DNA from: Aphrocallistes beatrix | Taxonomy: Eukaryota > Porifera > Hexactinellida > Sceptrulophora > Aphrocallistidae | Direction of reading: 5' to 3' | DNA: 64,000 bases | NCBI GenBank assembly: GCA_963281255.1 | Contig: OY725505.1 | Span: forward strand, 434,001-498,000 | Shown here: positions 46,669 through 58,732 of the stretch, in pieces | Position numbering within the stretch: position 1 is the stretch's first letter | How the letters are laid out: every line of letters starts with the position of its first letter | Made by a program: the position numbers and the translations under genes | Notes under the pieces: model-generated | What the model saw: the letters and a program-made list of their open reading frames with translations, nothing else | Database searches by the model: none | What the model was told of the DNA's origin: nothing

Positions 46669-47820
46669 GAGTTGACTAAATACTCATTCGAATATTGTGA
46701 TTCTCTGATATAATTCATGCTATCCCTTGTACTTCATTATATTTTAGATTATTTATTATATATTTTTATGAATCCTTTTTAATGTATCGCTTCTACATGT
46801 AAATTAATCTATTAAAATACTGATATTTGAAAACAACATTTAATAGTAAATATTGGGGCAACTTCTACATAAGCATGGATGTAATTAGAATTAATCTTAT
46901 GAATCAATAGTATGATAATTTAGGAATATGATATATAAAATATCACACATTTATAAACCTCGGAAACACCTTCCCATTCATTTTCACAACTAATTTAATA
47001 TATGATATATTCTCAATAGAATGTCGTTTTAATTGTCGGCATCGTGATAATGTTAGCATAGTTTTGTAGAAATATCCATACTGAACATTTTATCAATTAT
47101 ACATTAGATTCCATCTCTTGCCATTCATGAGATTGGCAAAGCTTCTAGTGTGAGAGCTATTCCGGTCCTGCCAAATTGGCCCGATTAAGCGGAGTCGACT
47201 TTATGTTGTTAAATTAATCAATTAAATATATACTAACTCAAGATTAAGTATTTATAAACTTTATAAATAAATAGGTATTCGAAAATATCTACGCAGAAAC
47301 TGTTTTCAAATATCTTTTGACAGATATCTTGGAGAGCATATACATACAAGTGGAATCATTTTCAATTCATCAGATTGGAGAAAATTCATTACTGAAAAAG
47401 GAATGTAATATCCGGTTGAACTGTTAATAATGTGCCAGTACGTGCTAACTAATTCCTATGGTATTGAGTATATCAAATGCCTATTAATTCATTTTTAATA
47501 ACAAATAATACAATATATTATTATGGGTTCTAATTATGGCACTAAAAAAATTAGTTAAATGACTACCAAAATTTATTATAGCAAAATTGTGAAATCACAA
47601 ACAAATCATTTCTACAAAATAAATGAAACGTCTACCAAAATTATGTGGAGAAACTAACAAAATTAATAAAAAGATTTGATATGATTAATTTGTTCGACTC
47701 ACATTAGTTTTTAGATAAATTGAATTTCTTTGTAAGATTGGTAGGCCATTCAATAAGTTTCAGGCCCAATTCTATATCTCAAAAGACAATTAAATTTCAG
47801 TTCTTATTGTATACCTTAGA
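46669..47820. other. Intergenic
   Basis: AT-rich. A scrap of the TTAATCGGG MITE family lies at about 47165-47200. No exon is seen. Confidence 0.4.
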
Positions 47821-47823
47821 TCA

Positions 47824-47965
47824 GCGGTTTTCAACCCTTTTGGCTGTGGACCCCTATAACAATTATTCCTAAATTTTGTGGACCCCCTACTATTAACAGT
47901 AATACAAAATCATGCACACTCTTGATGTATTCTGTGAACCACTAAGGTATCCATGGACAATAGAT
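47824..47965. mobile_element. hAT MITE scrap (CAGCGGTTTTCAACC type)
   Basis: CAGCGGTTTTCAACCCTTTTGG followed by GTGGACCCC blocks, as in the whole element at 63252-63383. The right end is unclear. Confidence 0.5.
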
Positions 47966-47998
47966 GATCACCATTCGATTATTTAGTATACGTATGTT

Positions 47999-48140
47999 CA
48001 AGGGCGTCGAACTTTTCGAATATATGAGTAATTTTGGAGTTCTAGGGGGGCTCATCCCTAAGATTAGTATTGCGTCTATGGGCTATCTTCTAATCCAGGG
48101 AGGTCTCGAGCCCCCCAGCCCCCCGGATTCGGCGCCTATG
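47999..48140. mobile_element. hAT MITE, 8-bp duplication
   Basis: It starts CAAGGGCGTCGAAC and ends TTCGGCGCCTATG. CGTATGTT lies at 47991-47998 and 48141-48148. A scrap of the same family lies at about 43505-43550. Confidence 0.75.
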
Positions 48141-48530
48141 CGTATGTTGGTTCTAATTATCCGATTATTTTAGTGCACTAGAATGGTAGTAAGTAGTAAA
48201 TACACTATTTCCTCAGCTCAAAACTCAAAATGTTCGAGAATTCTATATATATACTATATCTACCAAGGTTGAAAATTAACAGTTGCCAACCAAATATCAG
48301 TATTCTACTTTCGTTTAATGATTTAGTGAAATATTTACTAAATTTATAGTTATATTTGTTAGATGTTGTACAGTAGATGCCAAATATAAAAACACGGGTT
48401 ATAGGAACATGTTGGCTATAAGACTCTAACTCGATTTTCCTGTCTTTTGTATTCAGCTACATCGAATTCTTACTGATTATAATGCCAGATATTAGAACAT
48501 TCCACTCGAAAACGGCTGACATATGCTCTA

Positions 48531-49303
48531 CAGGGTGACACATAAGTTCTGTTACAAGCTTCATTAGGTATAAAATTTCTTATACTCAAACGATCTTAGT
48601 TATCATGGTCCTTAGAGATTGTAATTCGAATATTTTCAATGATTTTAAAAGATTCTTTGATTCTATGACTTAGAAATGTGTTTTGTATGGTGAATTTTGA
48701 GAAAAAAAAATGTGTCCTGGCACGCAGCGAAAATCGCGAATCAGGGCCCACTGCTTCTGTAAAAAATGTCTTCATAATCGATGTCCCATGACGATTTAGC
48801 ACCAGGTACCTTTCATTCGCCATAGAAATATTTCATAAATCCACTGAATTCGTTATCAGAAACTAGAAAAAGTTATTCAGTCGCAGATCAAATCAGGTAC
48901 ATTTTACAAAATTCCCCAAAATGGCACTTTTTTTCACATCACAAAAGAATGTAATCCAATTGATCTTCAAAATGCACTGATCTGAACATCTTATATCTCT
49001 ACAAATTTAGAGTGTTCGAGGAAAATGTGTGAGTTAATTTTTCCTAGAATTTGAAGACTCTGGGTAGATAACTTGAAAAGCAGTGGGCCCTGATTCACGA
49101 TTTTCGCTGCGTACCAGGACACATTTGTTTTTCTCAAAACTCACCATACAAAACACATTTCTAAGTCATAGAATCGAAAAATCTTTTAAAATCATTGAAA
49201 ATATTCGAATTACAATCTCTAAGGACCATGATAACTAAGATCGTTTGAGTATAAGAAATTTTATACCTAATGAAGCTTGTAACATAGCTTATGTGTCACC
49301 CTG
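48531..49303. mobile_element. Tc1/mariner MITE with arms of about 230 bp
   Basis: It starts CAGGGTGACACATAAGTTCT and ends AGCTTATGTGTCACCCTG, flanked by TA. The arms match almost perfectly up to GCAGTGGGCCCTGATTC. The centre carries no gene. Confidence 0.85.
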
Positions 49304-49369
49304 TATATAATTTATGTCAGTTATAAGAACACATTCTTATAACCGACATCCACTTTATTAATTTTGTCA

Positions 49370-49525
49370 GTTTTGTTAGTATTTTTATCAATTTTGTTAA
49401 TATTTTCATTAATTTTGTTAATATCTTCATTAATTTTGTTATTATTTTCATCAATTTTGTTAGTAATTTCATTAATTTTGTTAATATTTTCATTAATTTT
49501 GTTAGTATATTTTCACTAATTTTGG
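49370..49525 (+). repeat. Minisatellite, about 24-bp units
   Basis: Six or seven tandem copies of a TTCATTAATTTTGTTAATATT-like unit. Confidence 0.8.
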
Positions 49526-49892
49526 TAGAGTTATAACAAATTTTGCTATAGATATTTAACTAAATTTGTTTTGTGCAATAATTACTACTACAACCGTATT
49601 ATTATGGTAAAAGTAATACTATATTATTACCAAGCAGTTTTCTTTTTGATCCATATTCAAGTAGAATAGATTACTATGGGAAAACCACTCAGGTAGAAGA
49701 AGGAAGATTACTTCAGGGTGATCAAATATTCATCACAATGCTCCAAATAACTACAGGTATTTATAATATTCACATAAGATTATTGATGCATTTATAAACC
49801 TAAGACTTACAATGAGCAAATCCATTATAATACTTTTTACAAAGTAGAGCATTCAAATTCACTCACAAAATTTGGGAAAGCTAATAGAATTG

Positions 49893-52634
49893 ATGAAGTT
49901 CTGTCGTTTAAAAGCTGATTATTCCGTACAATTACTTCAGATTAAATTTGAGGATGATTCAACAAAAAGTAAGTTAGGATATTCTAAATTTTAAAATTAT
50001 ATATATATTTTATTTGGCGATACAATTTCCGAAAGTCGATATACTAGACCTTTATAATAGATTTAATGGGGCTATTTCCATTGGAAATGTAGATTTTATT
50101 CGATTATACTAGTTCAGTAATTATATAGTTACGCTATAAGTAATGGTCTAGAAAACATATTTCAATATACTCTACCTTAATAATACATATTATAGGCATA
50201 TTTCGATCGTAATGCCTATTAGACCTTATTTGATAATTTGAACTACTGTGTATAGACGCCATCTCTGTGCCAAGTTTGGACATTCATATATAAAGTTAAT
50301 AGAAATGCATATATATTTATGTTAATTCAACGAGAAAGAGTCATTCCTGAATCAAGATCAGCTACAATGGATCACACGACTAACTGAATTGATTCATAAT
50401 TGTCTTTGTATTAATTACTTTTTGTATATTTTGTATGGATCAAGATGCTTGAATTTATTCAAAATTAAATTATCGAAGAAGTGATGTTAGAAATCTTCTC
50501 AAAAATGTCTCAACATTTATTGACCAGGAATTCTATCATAAAATTGTTTGGTTCCTATTTATCAGGGTTATAAAGTTATTTATAAAGTTAAGTTGAAAGT
50601 CCAGTACTGGACAACTCTACTCTGAAAACATTTTATAGTGGAATATGAGGGAAATTTTTATACTTCCCTAACTTGGATAGAAGTATTTATAATACATACC
50701 ACTTATTGTAAGTTAATTTGCAGAAATATTCAATTTCAAGATAGTATAGGAAACAAATGAAAACTTCCAAAATTTGATTCCACTATTGCCGTTTTAACAA
50801 CATATCCGGAACAGTAGGGTACAAGTGACTCCGCTTAATCGGGAGACTTTGGTCCCGGGTATTTTGTCCCGATTAAGCGGAGTTCCCAATTAACCGATAA
50901 AATTTAGTATTAGCTTCTATGTAAGGGAACCATTCAGTTCCTGAGGACTCCCGATTAAGTGGAGTCGACTGTATATTGATTTGATGGATTTATGAAATGA
51001 CTATTTTTGTTTGGTGATTATTAGCATACTATTAAATATCATATTTCCTCGGTAGGAAACTTTCCAGTATCTACACAAGTATTCGATGATGTAGAAGCAA
51101 ATACAAATTTACAAGACAGTCGAATCAAACTTCGATACATACCGTTTTCTTTCCAAATGCTATCTGTGGTACTGACCTCACGGATGATGTTCTGGAAGAT
51201 TATGAACTTGGTCACACAAGCATTTCGTCACCTCTGTAGGATGATATGTCACATGTTCCACTGCTTCCAACCAAGGCCACTGAGACAAGATATAGAAATT
51301 GGAGCTGTACGCGTACACAAACATGAACCAGTGTACCAAGTTTTAGGCCAAAAAGTAAATGATATTTCACAGACTTTTGAGGTGAATTTTCAACTCTTTA
51401 AGTTGAATCTTAAATCTTAGTGCACCTGCTACCTTATTATATAGAAACCCTAAATTAGTTAGTCCCAACCTGGAATCCATTGTCCCAAAAGGGTCCGCAT
51501 AACATATCATAAAACGGAGTCTGAAAATACTAGGGATTAGTTAGTGGGAGGAGGTTTACAGAATGTAGAAATTGCTATTGCCTATAGGGGATCCATGATG
51601 AAAAAAGTGTTAAAACACACTGAACTAAACCAATATACAGGCGACTCTGCTTTATAGAGTCACTTTTGGCAGGACCAGAATAGCTCTCACACATAGAAAC
51701 TAATACGAAATATTTTCGGTTAATAAGGTTCTCTGCTTAATCGGGGAAAAATATCTTCTGACCGATGTGACCCTATTAATTACCCACCAATGACAAATCC
51801 ATAGTACATTGATGGGTTAAGCAGAGTTGACTGTAGTGGAGTATATAATTGTGCTTTGCGCGATCCATAAATAAAGTATTCATTCAATCAAACCATTTAA
51901 ATAGAATTCATTACTTGTAATGCTATAGCATGTACTAATCCAAAAAAATGAGAATACGCACTTGTTTTAATAGTTTTTATTTATTGTGAATCTAACATCT
52001 AACTTTTAACCATATTTGGTAACATTTCATATTATTCAAGTTTACTATATTACAGGATATAAGCACAAACTACGATACAACCGAGATTGATCTCATCAAC
52101 AAATTGACAGAAATAGAAGTCGAAAAGTTGCACATGGCAATCGATCTCCCTGCTGGACTGTCAGAGAAATGGAAAAAGCCTGAAGACTTTATTCTAAATC
52201 TAGATACATGGGAAGATTATGATCCAGATTTCTTCTTGAAAGCTTTGAAGCTAGTGAATCCATTTCTTGCTGCTTTAGCGAAGGAAATTCCTTATTTAAC
52301 AGCACAGCCAACCGTCATTAAAGAAACAGATGAAATAAGGAGAGATATCCGCAAATTTGTAGCAACTCTTCGAGACGAAATTACTACTCGGGAATGGAAA
52401 ATTATTCTGAAACCATATGAATATAAAATTGAAGAAGCATTAGATTTTAAAACGGTTTCTAAGTTTTGTATTCAGAGTGGCATCGTGCAAAGAAATTTCA
52501 AAGTTTTATTAAAAAATCTTGAAAAATTGAAGAGGAATGATCTTGCTGTAAAAATACTGAATTATCGAATAAAATTTTCACTCTTAACGGAAGACCAATT
52601 TTTCAACTATTTTAAAGAAGAAGCATTCATTTAA
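49893..52634 (+). CDS. Tandem DED-like protein, 326 residues, three exons
   Basis: Exons are 49893-49968 (phase 1), 51056-51381 (phase 0) and 52056-52634, summing to 326 codons plus stop. Homology with the first exon of the 43107 gene starts about 50 bp further up, but the original ATG is lost here, so I choose the next in-frame ATG at 49893. The linker is colinear with that of the sister apart from 15- and 6-base indels. The terminal exon starts DISTNYDTTEIDLINKL. Domain one is nearly identical to the sister; domain two has clear replacements (KRNDLAVKI kept). The promoter-side TATA is TTTATAAAC. Intron 1 contains a Tc1/mariner MITE and intron 2 another. Confidence 0.82.
50822..50971. mobile_element. 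Tc1/mariner-type MITE (TTAATCGGG family)
   Basis: It starts CAAGTGACTCCGCTTAATCGGG and ends CCGATTAAGTGGAGTCGACTG, flanked by TA. Confidence 0.75.
51638..51833. mobile_element. Tc1/mariner-type MITE (TTAATCGGG family)
   Basis: It starts CAGGCGACTCTGC and ends GGTTAAGCAGAGTTGACTG, flanked by TA. Confidence 0.7.
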
Positions 52635-52856
52635 GAGCTGCCTATTTCTTGTTCGAAAATTGTGATATTCTGTGTTATTATAAATGAACATTCCATTGCT
52701 ATCCATTGTATATTGTGCATATTGCTAGTTAACACCCGACACAATTTCAACAGTCATTTTTCTTCTGTCAGCAAAATAAAATTATTATAAATAATTGCTG
52801 TGGCCTATAACCAAAAGTTATACATTGAATGGGAACATAGTTTCAAAGTATACATA

Positions 52857-53007
52857 CAGTGGAATTTGCTTATTAGCAACTCCCTTATTACCAATATTGC
52901 TCTATTATCAACCAATCTTCAGGTCCCAGGTGAAGATTTTGTGCTAATTGTGTTCTCTTATTAGCAACTTCACGAATTAGCGAGTTGATAATAAGCGAAT
53001 TCCACTG
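52857..53007. mobile_element. Tc1/mariner-type MITE (TTATTAGCAAC family)
   Basis: It starts CAGTGGAATTTGCTTATTAGC and ends AATAAGCGAATTCCACTG, flanked by TA. A worn copy follows at 53338-53440. Confidence 0.8.
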
Positions 53008-53798
53008 TACATTTATATTAAGCATCTCAGACATTGGTGAACTGTGCTAGCGTGATTTGGTTACGCCATATTATGGCGACATTCGCTGTGAAATACTTCT
53101 AAAACTATTTTAAAAATGCAAGTGAATTTAAACCACCAAAGTTTCGTATATAATAAAATGGTTTCTTAACAAAGCAAAGTTCAAGGATGAATTTTTGAGC
53201 TCCACTAAGATCAGTGGCATAGACAGACTATTTAAATCATTAGTGCACAGGCACCTCTAATTTTGTATCTAATCAATAATTCTGAAGGAATAATCACTCA
53301 AAAAGTGAGAAATGTAATGTTGATACATATTACTACTACAGTGAAATTCGCTTAGTTGCGACTCGGGTTTTGTTCACTAAATGTTTGTTAATAAGCGAAG
53401 TGCTAATAAGTGGACAGAATGAATTCAAAATCTACACTTGTGGCTTGAAAATTGGTTACTAATATAGCAATTTAGCCTCATCTAATCAAAATGTTTACCT
53501 ACTAAAGTACGTATATCCTATGTTTTAGCTTTAATTTGGAACCCGAATATTTTAGAAATTAACCACATTACATAATATTGTCTTTAAACACAAGATTAAA
53601 GTCATTTAATTAAAGTAATGCACTACATTAACAAGCATACAAAATTGCAGAATTAGATCGTAGAGATATTTGCGAAAGCCTATTGATATGAATGAGTATA
53701 GCCAAACTCCAATTCATTGCGCCCCTGGCTGCTGATACTATGTGAGAATCTGTATCAATGCATTCTATTAATTGGTTAGATTCCTGGTAAACCAGGTT

Positions 53799-55962
53799 CT
53801 ACTGTCTATAAACTCCAATGAGATGAAATTTGTCTTCCACATCGATTGGAAACTCTTCTTTTTCGCTGAAAGCTAGATTCTTGAAAGTTTCTTCAAAATC
53901 TGTAATGTTCATCGTAGAGAACTTGTGTTCGTAATAGACCATCTTATAAGCAAGGTCTTCTCTCTTTATATCCTTAAAGCATTTCGCTATAGTACTAATT
54001 TCTTCAGGAATAAAATATTCCTTTAAACAGAATGCTAAGATGTCTGAGTAAGTTATGTCCTCGTCAGCATTGTAGCCAAGCATTTTTAATATCACTCTCC
54101 ACCTTGCGATCTTGAGTTCGGTTTTAAGTATGGACACAAATTTCCTCATTGCTATCCTATTCTCATCAAGTTCTTCCGTCTGTTTGATATTATGGATTAG
54201 AAATGGGATATCCTTAGCTAAGTAAACGAGGTCACTTCTGACATATGAAAGAGCAGTGAGAAATTTTTCTGAGTCAAAATAATCCCATCTATCTATATAC
54301 ACTAGGAATTCTTCTGGTGTTGAATATTTGTCCTTCAATCCAGCTGGAAAATAAATGGCATCTTGTAATTTTCTGATATCTCCATCTGTTAATCTATCAA
54401 TCAAGTCAAAGAATGATGGACCAAGTGGAAGAGGTCGTGTGTTGTTGTACTATTTGGAATATATTTATGAATTTGAACTTTCATGAGTATAAGTACGTAG
54501 TATTATATACTAGTACAAGCGCGCTTCGCGCACTTGCGTAGCGTGGACTAATAGCACTTTGTTTTCGCAGTGTCGTTTTGCAGAAATCTGGGAGTATTAA
54601 CATGGCTAAATATTAATAATTTTCACTAATCCATCTCAAACAAGGATTTACTTGCTACTTACTACCTTTTTATTTTTTTGGAGGAAAATAAAAGGTAGTA
54701 ATTAAATATTCTGGATGGCGAGCAAAAAAAAGTAGTAAGTAAATTTCCCGGGTACCCTAATGAAATGGACATGGTTAAATTAAGAAAATTCTGATTCTGA
54801 AATGCTCAATATTTCTGCAAATCGCTCGATGCGCCCTAGTTTCGGTCTTATACTGCACAATCAATAATTTCTTCTCCTCACGCCAACTAAATGTCGGTCA
54901 AAAAATATTATCAAGTAAAAAAAAGTAGTGAATGAGTAAAACTAATTCTAAAATGGAAGAAAAAATAAAGTAGCAAGTAAACGGTTGGCAAAAAAAAATC
55001 CATACAACTTTTTTTTTTGCCAGTTCTGGAATCCCTGATCTCAAATTTGCTTACTTTAGGGATATATGTAAACAAAAGATTATCACTAAAGATCAAACTA
55101 GGATACATACTTGGAAACCATACCCATAATAGCAAAATGTCAATGGTTAAAACTAGTTTCTATTATATTTTTTTACTAAACAAAAGTGAACTTTTTGCAT
55201 AGTTTCAAAAATACGATAATTGATATCTAAACCCCTAAGGCCCTATATTAACAATTGAAAGCTAGCTTCTAGCATATTTTGAGATTTTTTTTAACTTTAT
55301 GTATCTATTGTAAACGAAAGTAAACAAACAATTTATCAAAAATAGTTGTGTTGCGCTTGCTTTCATGTTACTTTGGGCAAATTTTCTAATCACAGTCGAC
55401 TCTGCTCAATAGGGTCACATTAGGTCAGAGGACATTTGCCTTGTTTAAGCGGAGACCCAATTAATTCTGAAAATTCTGAAAAATCCAAACTATTTAGGCT
55501 TTTATTGAACTCACAGTTTTTGCTCTATTATCAATATGATTAGTGTGTACTTCTGGTGCTTGTGTTCTCTTTATCTTTGTAGGTTTAGGGAATAGCGAAG
55601 GATCTCCAAAGTTTACTAAGTAAAGAGTATCATCAGTCTGAGTCTGAGAGTCAATTTTACCAGTAGAATTATATGGCAATTGGCTATGACATTCCTCTTG
55701 CAGAGACTTTCTTTTTAGCTTTTGGTGTCTTGTGTTTAAGTTGCTATATCCATTTGAATGAAGTGAGTTTTGGATATCTTCATCTAGAATGCAAAATATT
55801 GTAAAGATATTCCTAAATTCGTGTAAGTTTCGTGACCATATATCTCTCAAAATTGGCATTATTAGTACACTTTATGATGATAATTAATTAATTCCGAGAT
55901 TTGAACAAAATATAATACAATTCATTTAAAAACTTACCATCAAATTCCATTTGTGGGTTCAT
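53799..55962 (-). CDS. Tandem DED-like protein, 314 residues
   Basis: Exons are 55962-55938 (8 codons plus one base), 55783-55515 (phase 1 in, phase 0 out at ACT|GTGAGT) and 54449-53799, in frame throughout. The linker is polar, with basic KLKRKS and TKIKRTQ. The terminal exon starts YNNTRPLPLGP. Domain one keeps RxDL (SYVRSDLVYLA) and domain two keeps KREDLAYKM, so both motifs are intact, as in the 29525 gene, its closest relative here. An ATATAAATAT sequence about 55 bp upstream may be the TATA box. Exons at 57124 and 59312 could serve as other 5' ends. Intron 2 holds a truncated Helitron-like element. Confidence 0.8.
54513..55385 (-). mobile_element. Helitron-like subfamily 2, diverged, in intron 2
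   Basis: It starts ACAAGCGCGCTTCGCGCAC. Degenerate 140-bp units (GAAAGCTAGCTTCTAGCATATTTTG) run to about 55340. The 5' end is lost. Confidence 0.5.
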
Positions 55963-56420
55963 AATTAATTGACTTCATGATACTTGATATAATAATAAGA
56001 TCAATTCAAATAATATTTATATTTCATAGATGTTATATAGGTGGCTAAATTCTGTTTTAAACTAATTCATATAATACAAGTAGAAAGTATCAACAGTCAT
56101 CTTTACGAATACAGAAGCATATACAGTATTTGGAATAGTTGTCTATATTTAGAAACCTTCCTTTTTATATATATCATCTCTAAATTCACCTCTAAATTAA
56201 TCTCTTAACTCAACTCTAAATTCATCTCTATATTGATTGCTAATCTCTTACTGAAAGTGCTCGATTGCATTGTAATTTTTATAAGGTTAAACTATTGAAA
56301 GGTTGATCACATACAATACTGAAAGTAGATTAAAAGGATAATTATAATTAAATTATATTATATACTTGTAGTTTGATGCTTTGGCAAGATTGATAAGAAG
56401 GATGGAAATTACCATTAATC

Positions 56421-56694
56421 CAGCGGTGTTTTGCCAAAAATAGAAGTGGGGGGGGGGGGGGGGGGGCGCTTCCTTCCCGTAAAAAGTTATATGTTTTTTA
56501 GTGAAACTTTAATCCCCTCCCCTGATGGTATAGAAATGGTGATAATAAGAAAGAGAAAAAGAATATGGTTAGTTTAAAATGGCAACAATTGATTTGAAAT
56601 TGTTATGCTACGCAATACATTCTAAGGCTAAAATTAAAATCGTAGTCAGCATGAGGTAAGAAGCGCCCCCCGCGCCCCCCCCCAAAAATCACTG
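56421..56694. mobile_element. hAT MITE with a poly-G tract
   Basis: The ends are CAGCGGTGTTTTGCC and AAAAATCACTG. CATTAATC lies at 56413-56420 and 56695-56702. A run of about 18 G begins near 56449, and a C-rich run lies near the other end. Confidence 0.8.
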
Positions 56695-56770
56695 CATTAA
56701 TCCTTGAAATAATTCAACTCTTGATCATTCAAAACCGCAGGATGGCTTGGGATTTCTTCTATCTATAGTA

Positions 56771-56960
56771 AACAAGCGCTTCGCTTGCTTTCGCTGCGCG
56801 GCTGGCGGACACTTTATGTCCGCCGGAGGCTCCCTTCGGTCTCCTGGGGTCACATTGGTTAATTATAAGGGAGATAGCATCTCTAAATATGTCTGTCCTA
56901 CTGGTATAATCGATTTTGCACGAAAAATTACCGAATTTGTCAATTTTGTGTATGTAGCTG
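56771..56960 (-). mobile_element. Helitron-like subfamily 1, 3' part
   Basis: ACAAGCGCTTCGCTTGCTTTCGC through the GATAGCATCTCTAAATATG and CGAAAAATTACCG blocks, then truncated. Confidence 0.6.
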
Positions 56961-57042
56961 TGACAATTAACTGGCTTAACTACATTCAAAAATATCAAAT
57001 TTTTTCCTAATATATTTTTTTAATACTAAATTCCTAACTCAC

Positions 57043-57124
57043 CATTCGTGAAGTCATTTGCAAATTGAATTGCTTTTGGAGATGTTGGAGCATCGAAAGA
57101 ACGAAATGGTTGAAAAGGATCCAT
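57043..57124 (-). CDS. Alternative first exon of the 53799 gene
   Basis: 27 codons plus one base (phase 1): MDPFQPFRSFDAPTSPK and onward, donor AATG|GTGAGT. A TATA box (GGCTATAAAAG) stands about 45 bp upstream. The phase fits the linker exon at 55783, and no other acceptor of this family lies between. Confidence 0.55.
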
Positions 57125-57165
57125 ATGAGTGGTTTAACTTTACTTAGTTTAATATTTATTCTTTC

Positions 57166-57173
57166 TTTTATAG
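57166..57173 (-). promoter_or_regulatory. TATA box of the 57124 exon
   Basis: CTATAAAAG on the minus strand; the duplicate at 59312 has the same motif at the same distance (about 59354-59361). Confidence 0.55.
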
Positions 57174-57394
57174 CCAAATGTGTAACAAAATTCTAGTGCT
57201 GCACACTTCCCGCTAGATTTTTATGTAATTGTAATGTCGTGATTCATATACAGAGCATTTGTATGATTCTGTATAATAATTTGGCCCAGAATCATTTGTT
57301 GCTCGGATCAAAAAATTGATTATGTATAATAATTTTTCACTCGGATAAAAAAATTGATTATGTATAATAATTTTAGCTAAGACCCTAAATGATT

Positions 57395-57933
57395 ATCCTT
57401 ACTATTAAAACTCGATTATTGTATATATATATATATCTCTGTAACGAATTGATTGAAGAAACTGCCGGGCGCAGAAGGCTGATTTTTGTCATGTGGGAGT
57501 CTTTTGGCTATGGCTCCAGTAATTTCTGAGCTCAGACGAAAATGTTGACTCATCATGGAATTATGACGTCATTGTCACATTTTAAAAAGTTAAGCAACAC
57601 AGTTATTCGGGCATAACTCAGCCATTATAAGAGATAGAAGGCTGAAATTTTAATAGAATCTGTATACTAACATACCTCACATATGATGCGACTTTCATCA
57701 AAAAATGATGACTCATCACTTTGTTATGACGTCATCATTACGCATCAAAAATTTTAAAATTGACAAATTTGGTGATTTTTCGAGTGAAATCGATTTTAAC
57801 ACTAAGATGGACATATTTAGAGATGTTATCTCCCTTATAATTAACCAATGTGACCCCAGGCGACCGAAGGGAGCCTCCGGCGGACACGAAGTGTCCGCCA
57901 GCCGCGCAGCGCAAGCAAGCGAAGCGCGCTTGT
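57395..57933 (+). mobile_element. Helitron-like subfamily 1, complete reference copy
   Basis: It runs from ATCCTTACTATTAAAACTCG to the hairpin CAAGCGAAGCGCGCTTG, with flanks A and T. It is uninterrupted and about 540 bp long, so it serves as the template for the other copies. Confidence 0.7.
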
Positions 57934-58011
57934 GTATTTATGAAAGCCACATGAAGAATATACCCGCACACTTGTATGGTTGTCCCGCCCAAAATGGCTC
58001 ACCAGGAAATT

Positions 58012-58720
58012 AGTCCGAGTGTAAATCAGGTGAGTCACTATCATTGCCAAAGTGCTAAGGATTATAGTCGTAAACTTACAGCATGATATCTAGTGATTTG
58101 CTACAATCTCAACACTTCGTCGTGTTACGAATACAATAATTAACGAATACAAAAAAGATTTATTAATTAATGGAATATTTGTGTAACTTTACAAACTAGT
58201 CTATCAGAAAGTAAACAATTAATGGAAGCTTTACCATAAAAATCCCTTTCCTAAGGGTATAATTTTGTATAATACGTATTGAATAATGCATTGCATTATT
58301 TAATTGATGATAGAAAGTAACGGATGATTTGGCCTTATCATATATGCAGACTAGGTAGTTAACCATTTATAATAATTTTTTGTAATTTAATATTTCTACT
58401 CATAGACTGCTAGTACAATAAATAACTTTTCTTGCACCATCGACGTATTAATGTCATTATTTTGTTCCTGATTTTAAGTTCATTTTCAATCAATCTATTT
58501 ATATAATTCTCAGTAACATTAATTGAACTGGAAGTATTCGATTGCATATCATTTCAATAAGATTAGAATCCATTGACTTGGCTTTATAAGATCTTGCTTA
58601 CAGCATACTCGAGAAGATTTAAAATTATCCCATCTACTAAATACTTTAAGTGCACTAATATCAAAGCATTTGCATACTTTAAGAATTATTAAGGCTTATT
58701 TAAGCAAAATTATATCGTCA
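58012..58720. other. Non-coding, AT-rich
   Basis: Apart from a scrap of the CTATTTATAGT MITE just before it (about 57980-58012), I see no element or exon. Confidence 0.4.
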
Positions 58721-58732
58721 AATGTTAGATTT

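Noticed and set aside
57705-58050. ORFs on both strands in the GC-rich region
   Set aside because: They lie in the terminal part of a Helitron-like element; the same ORFs recur at 3431, 36222 and 56747.
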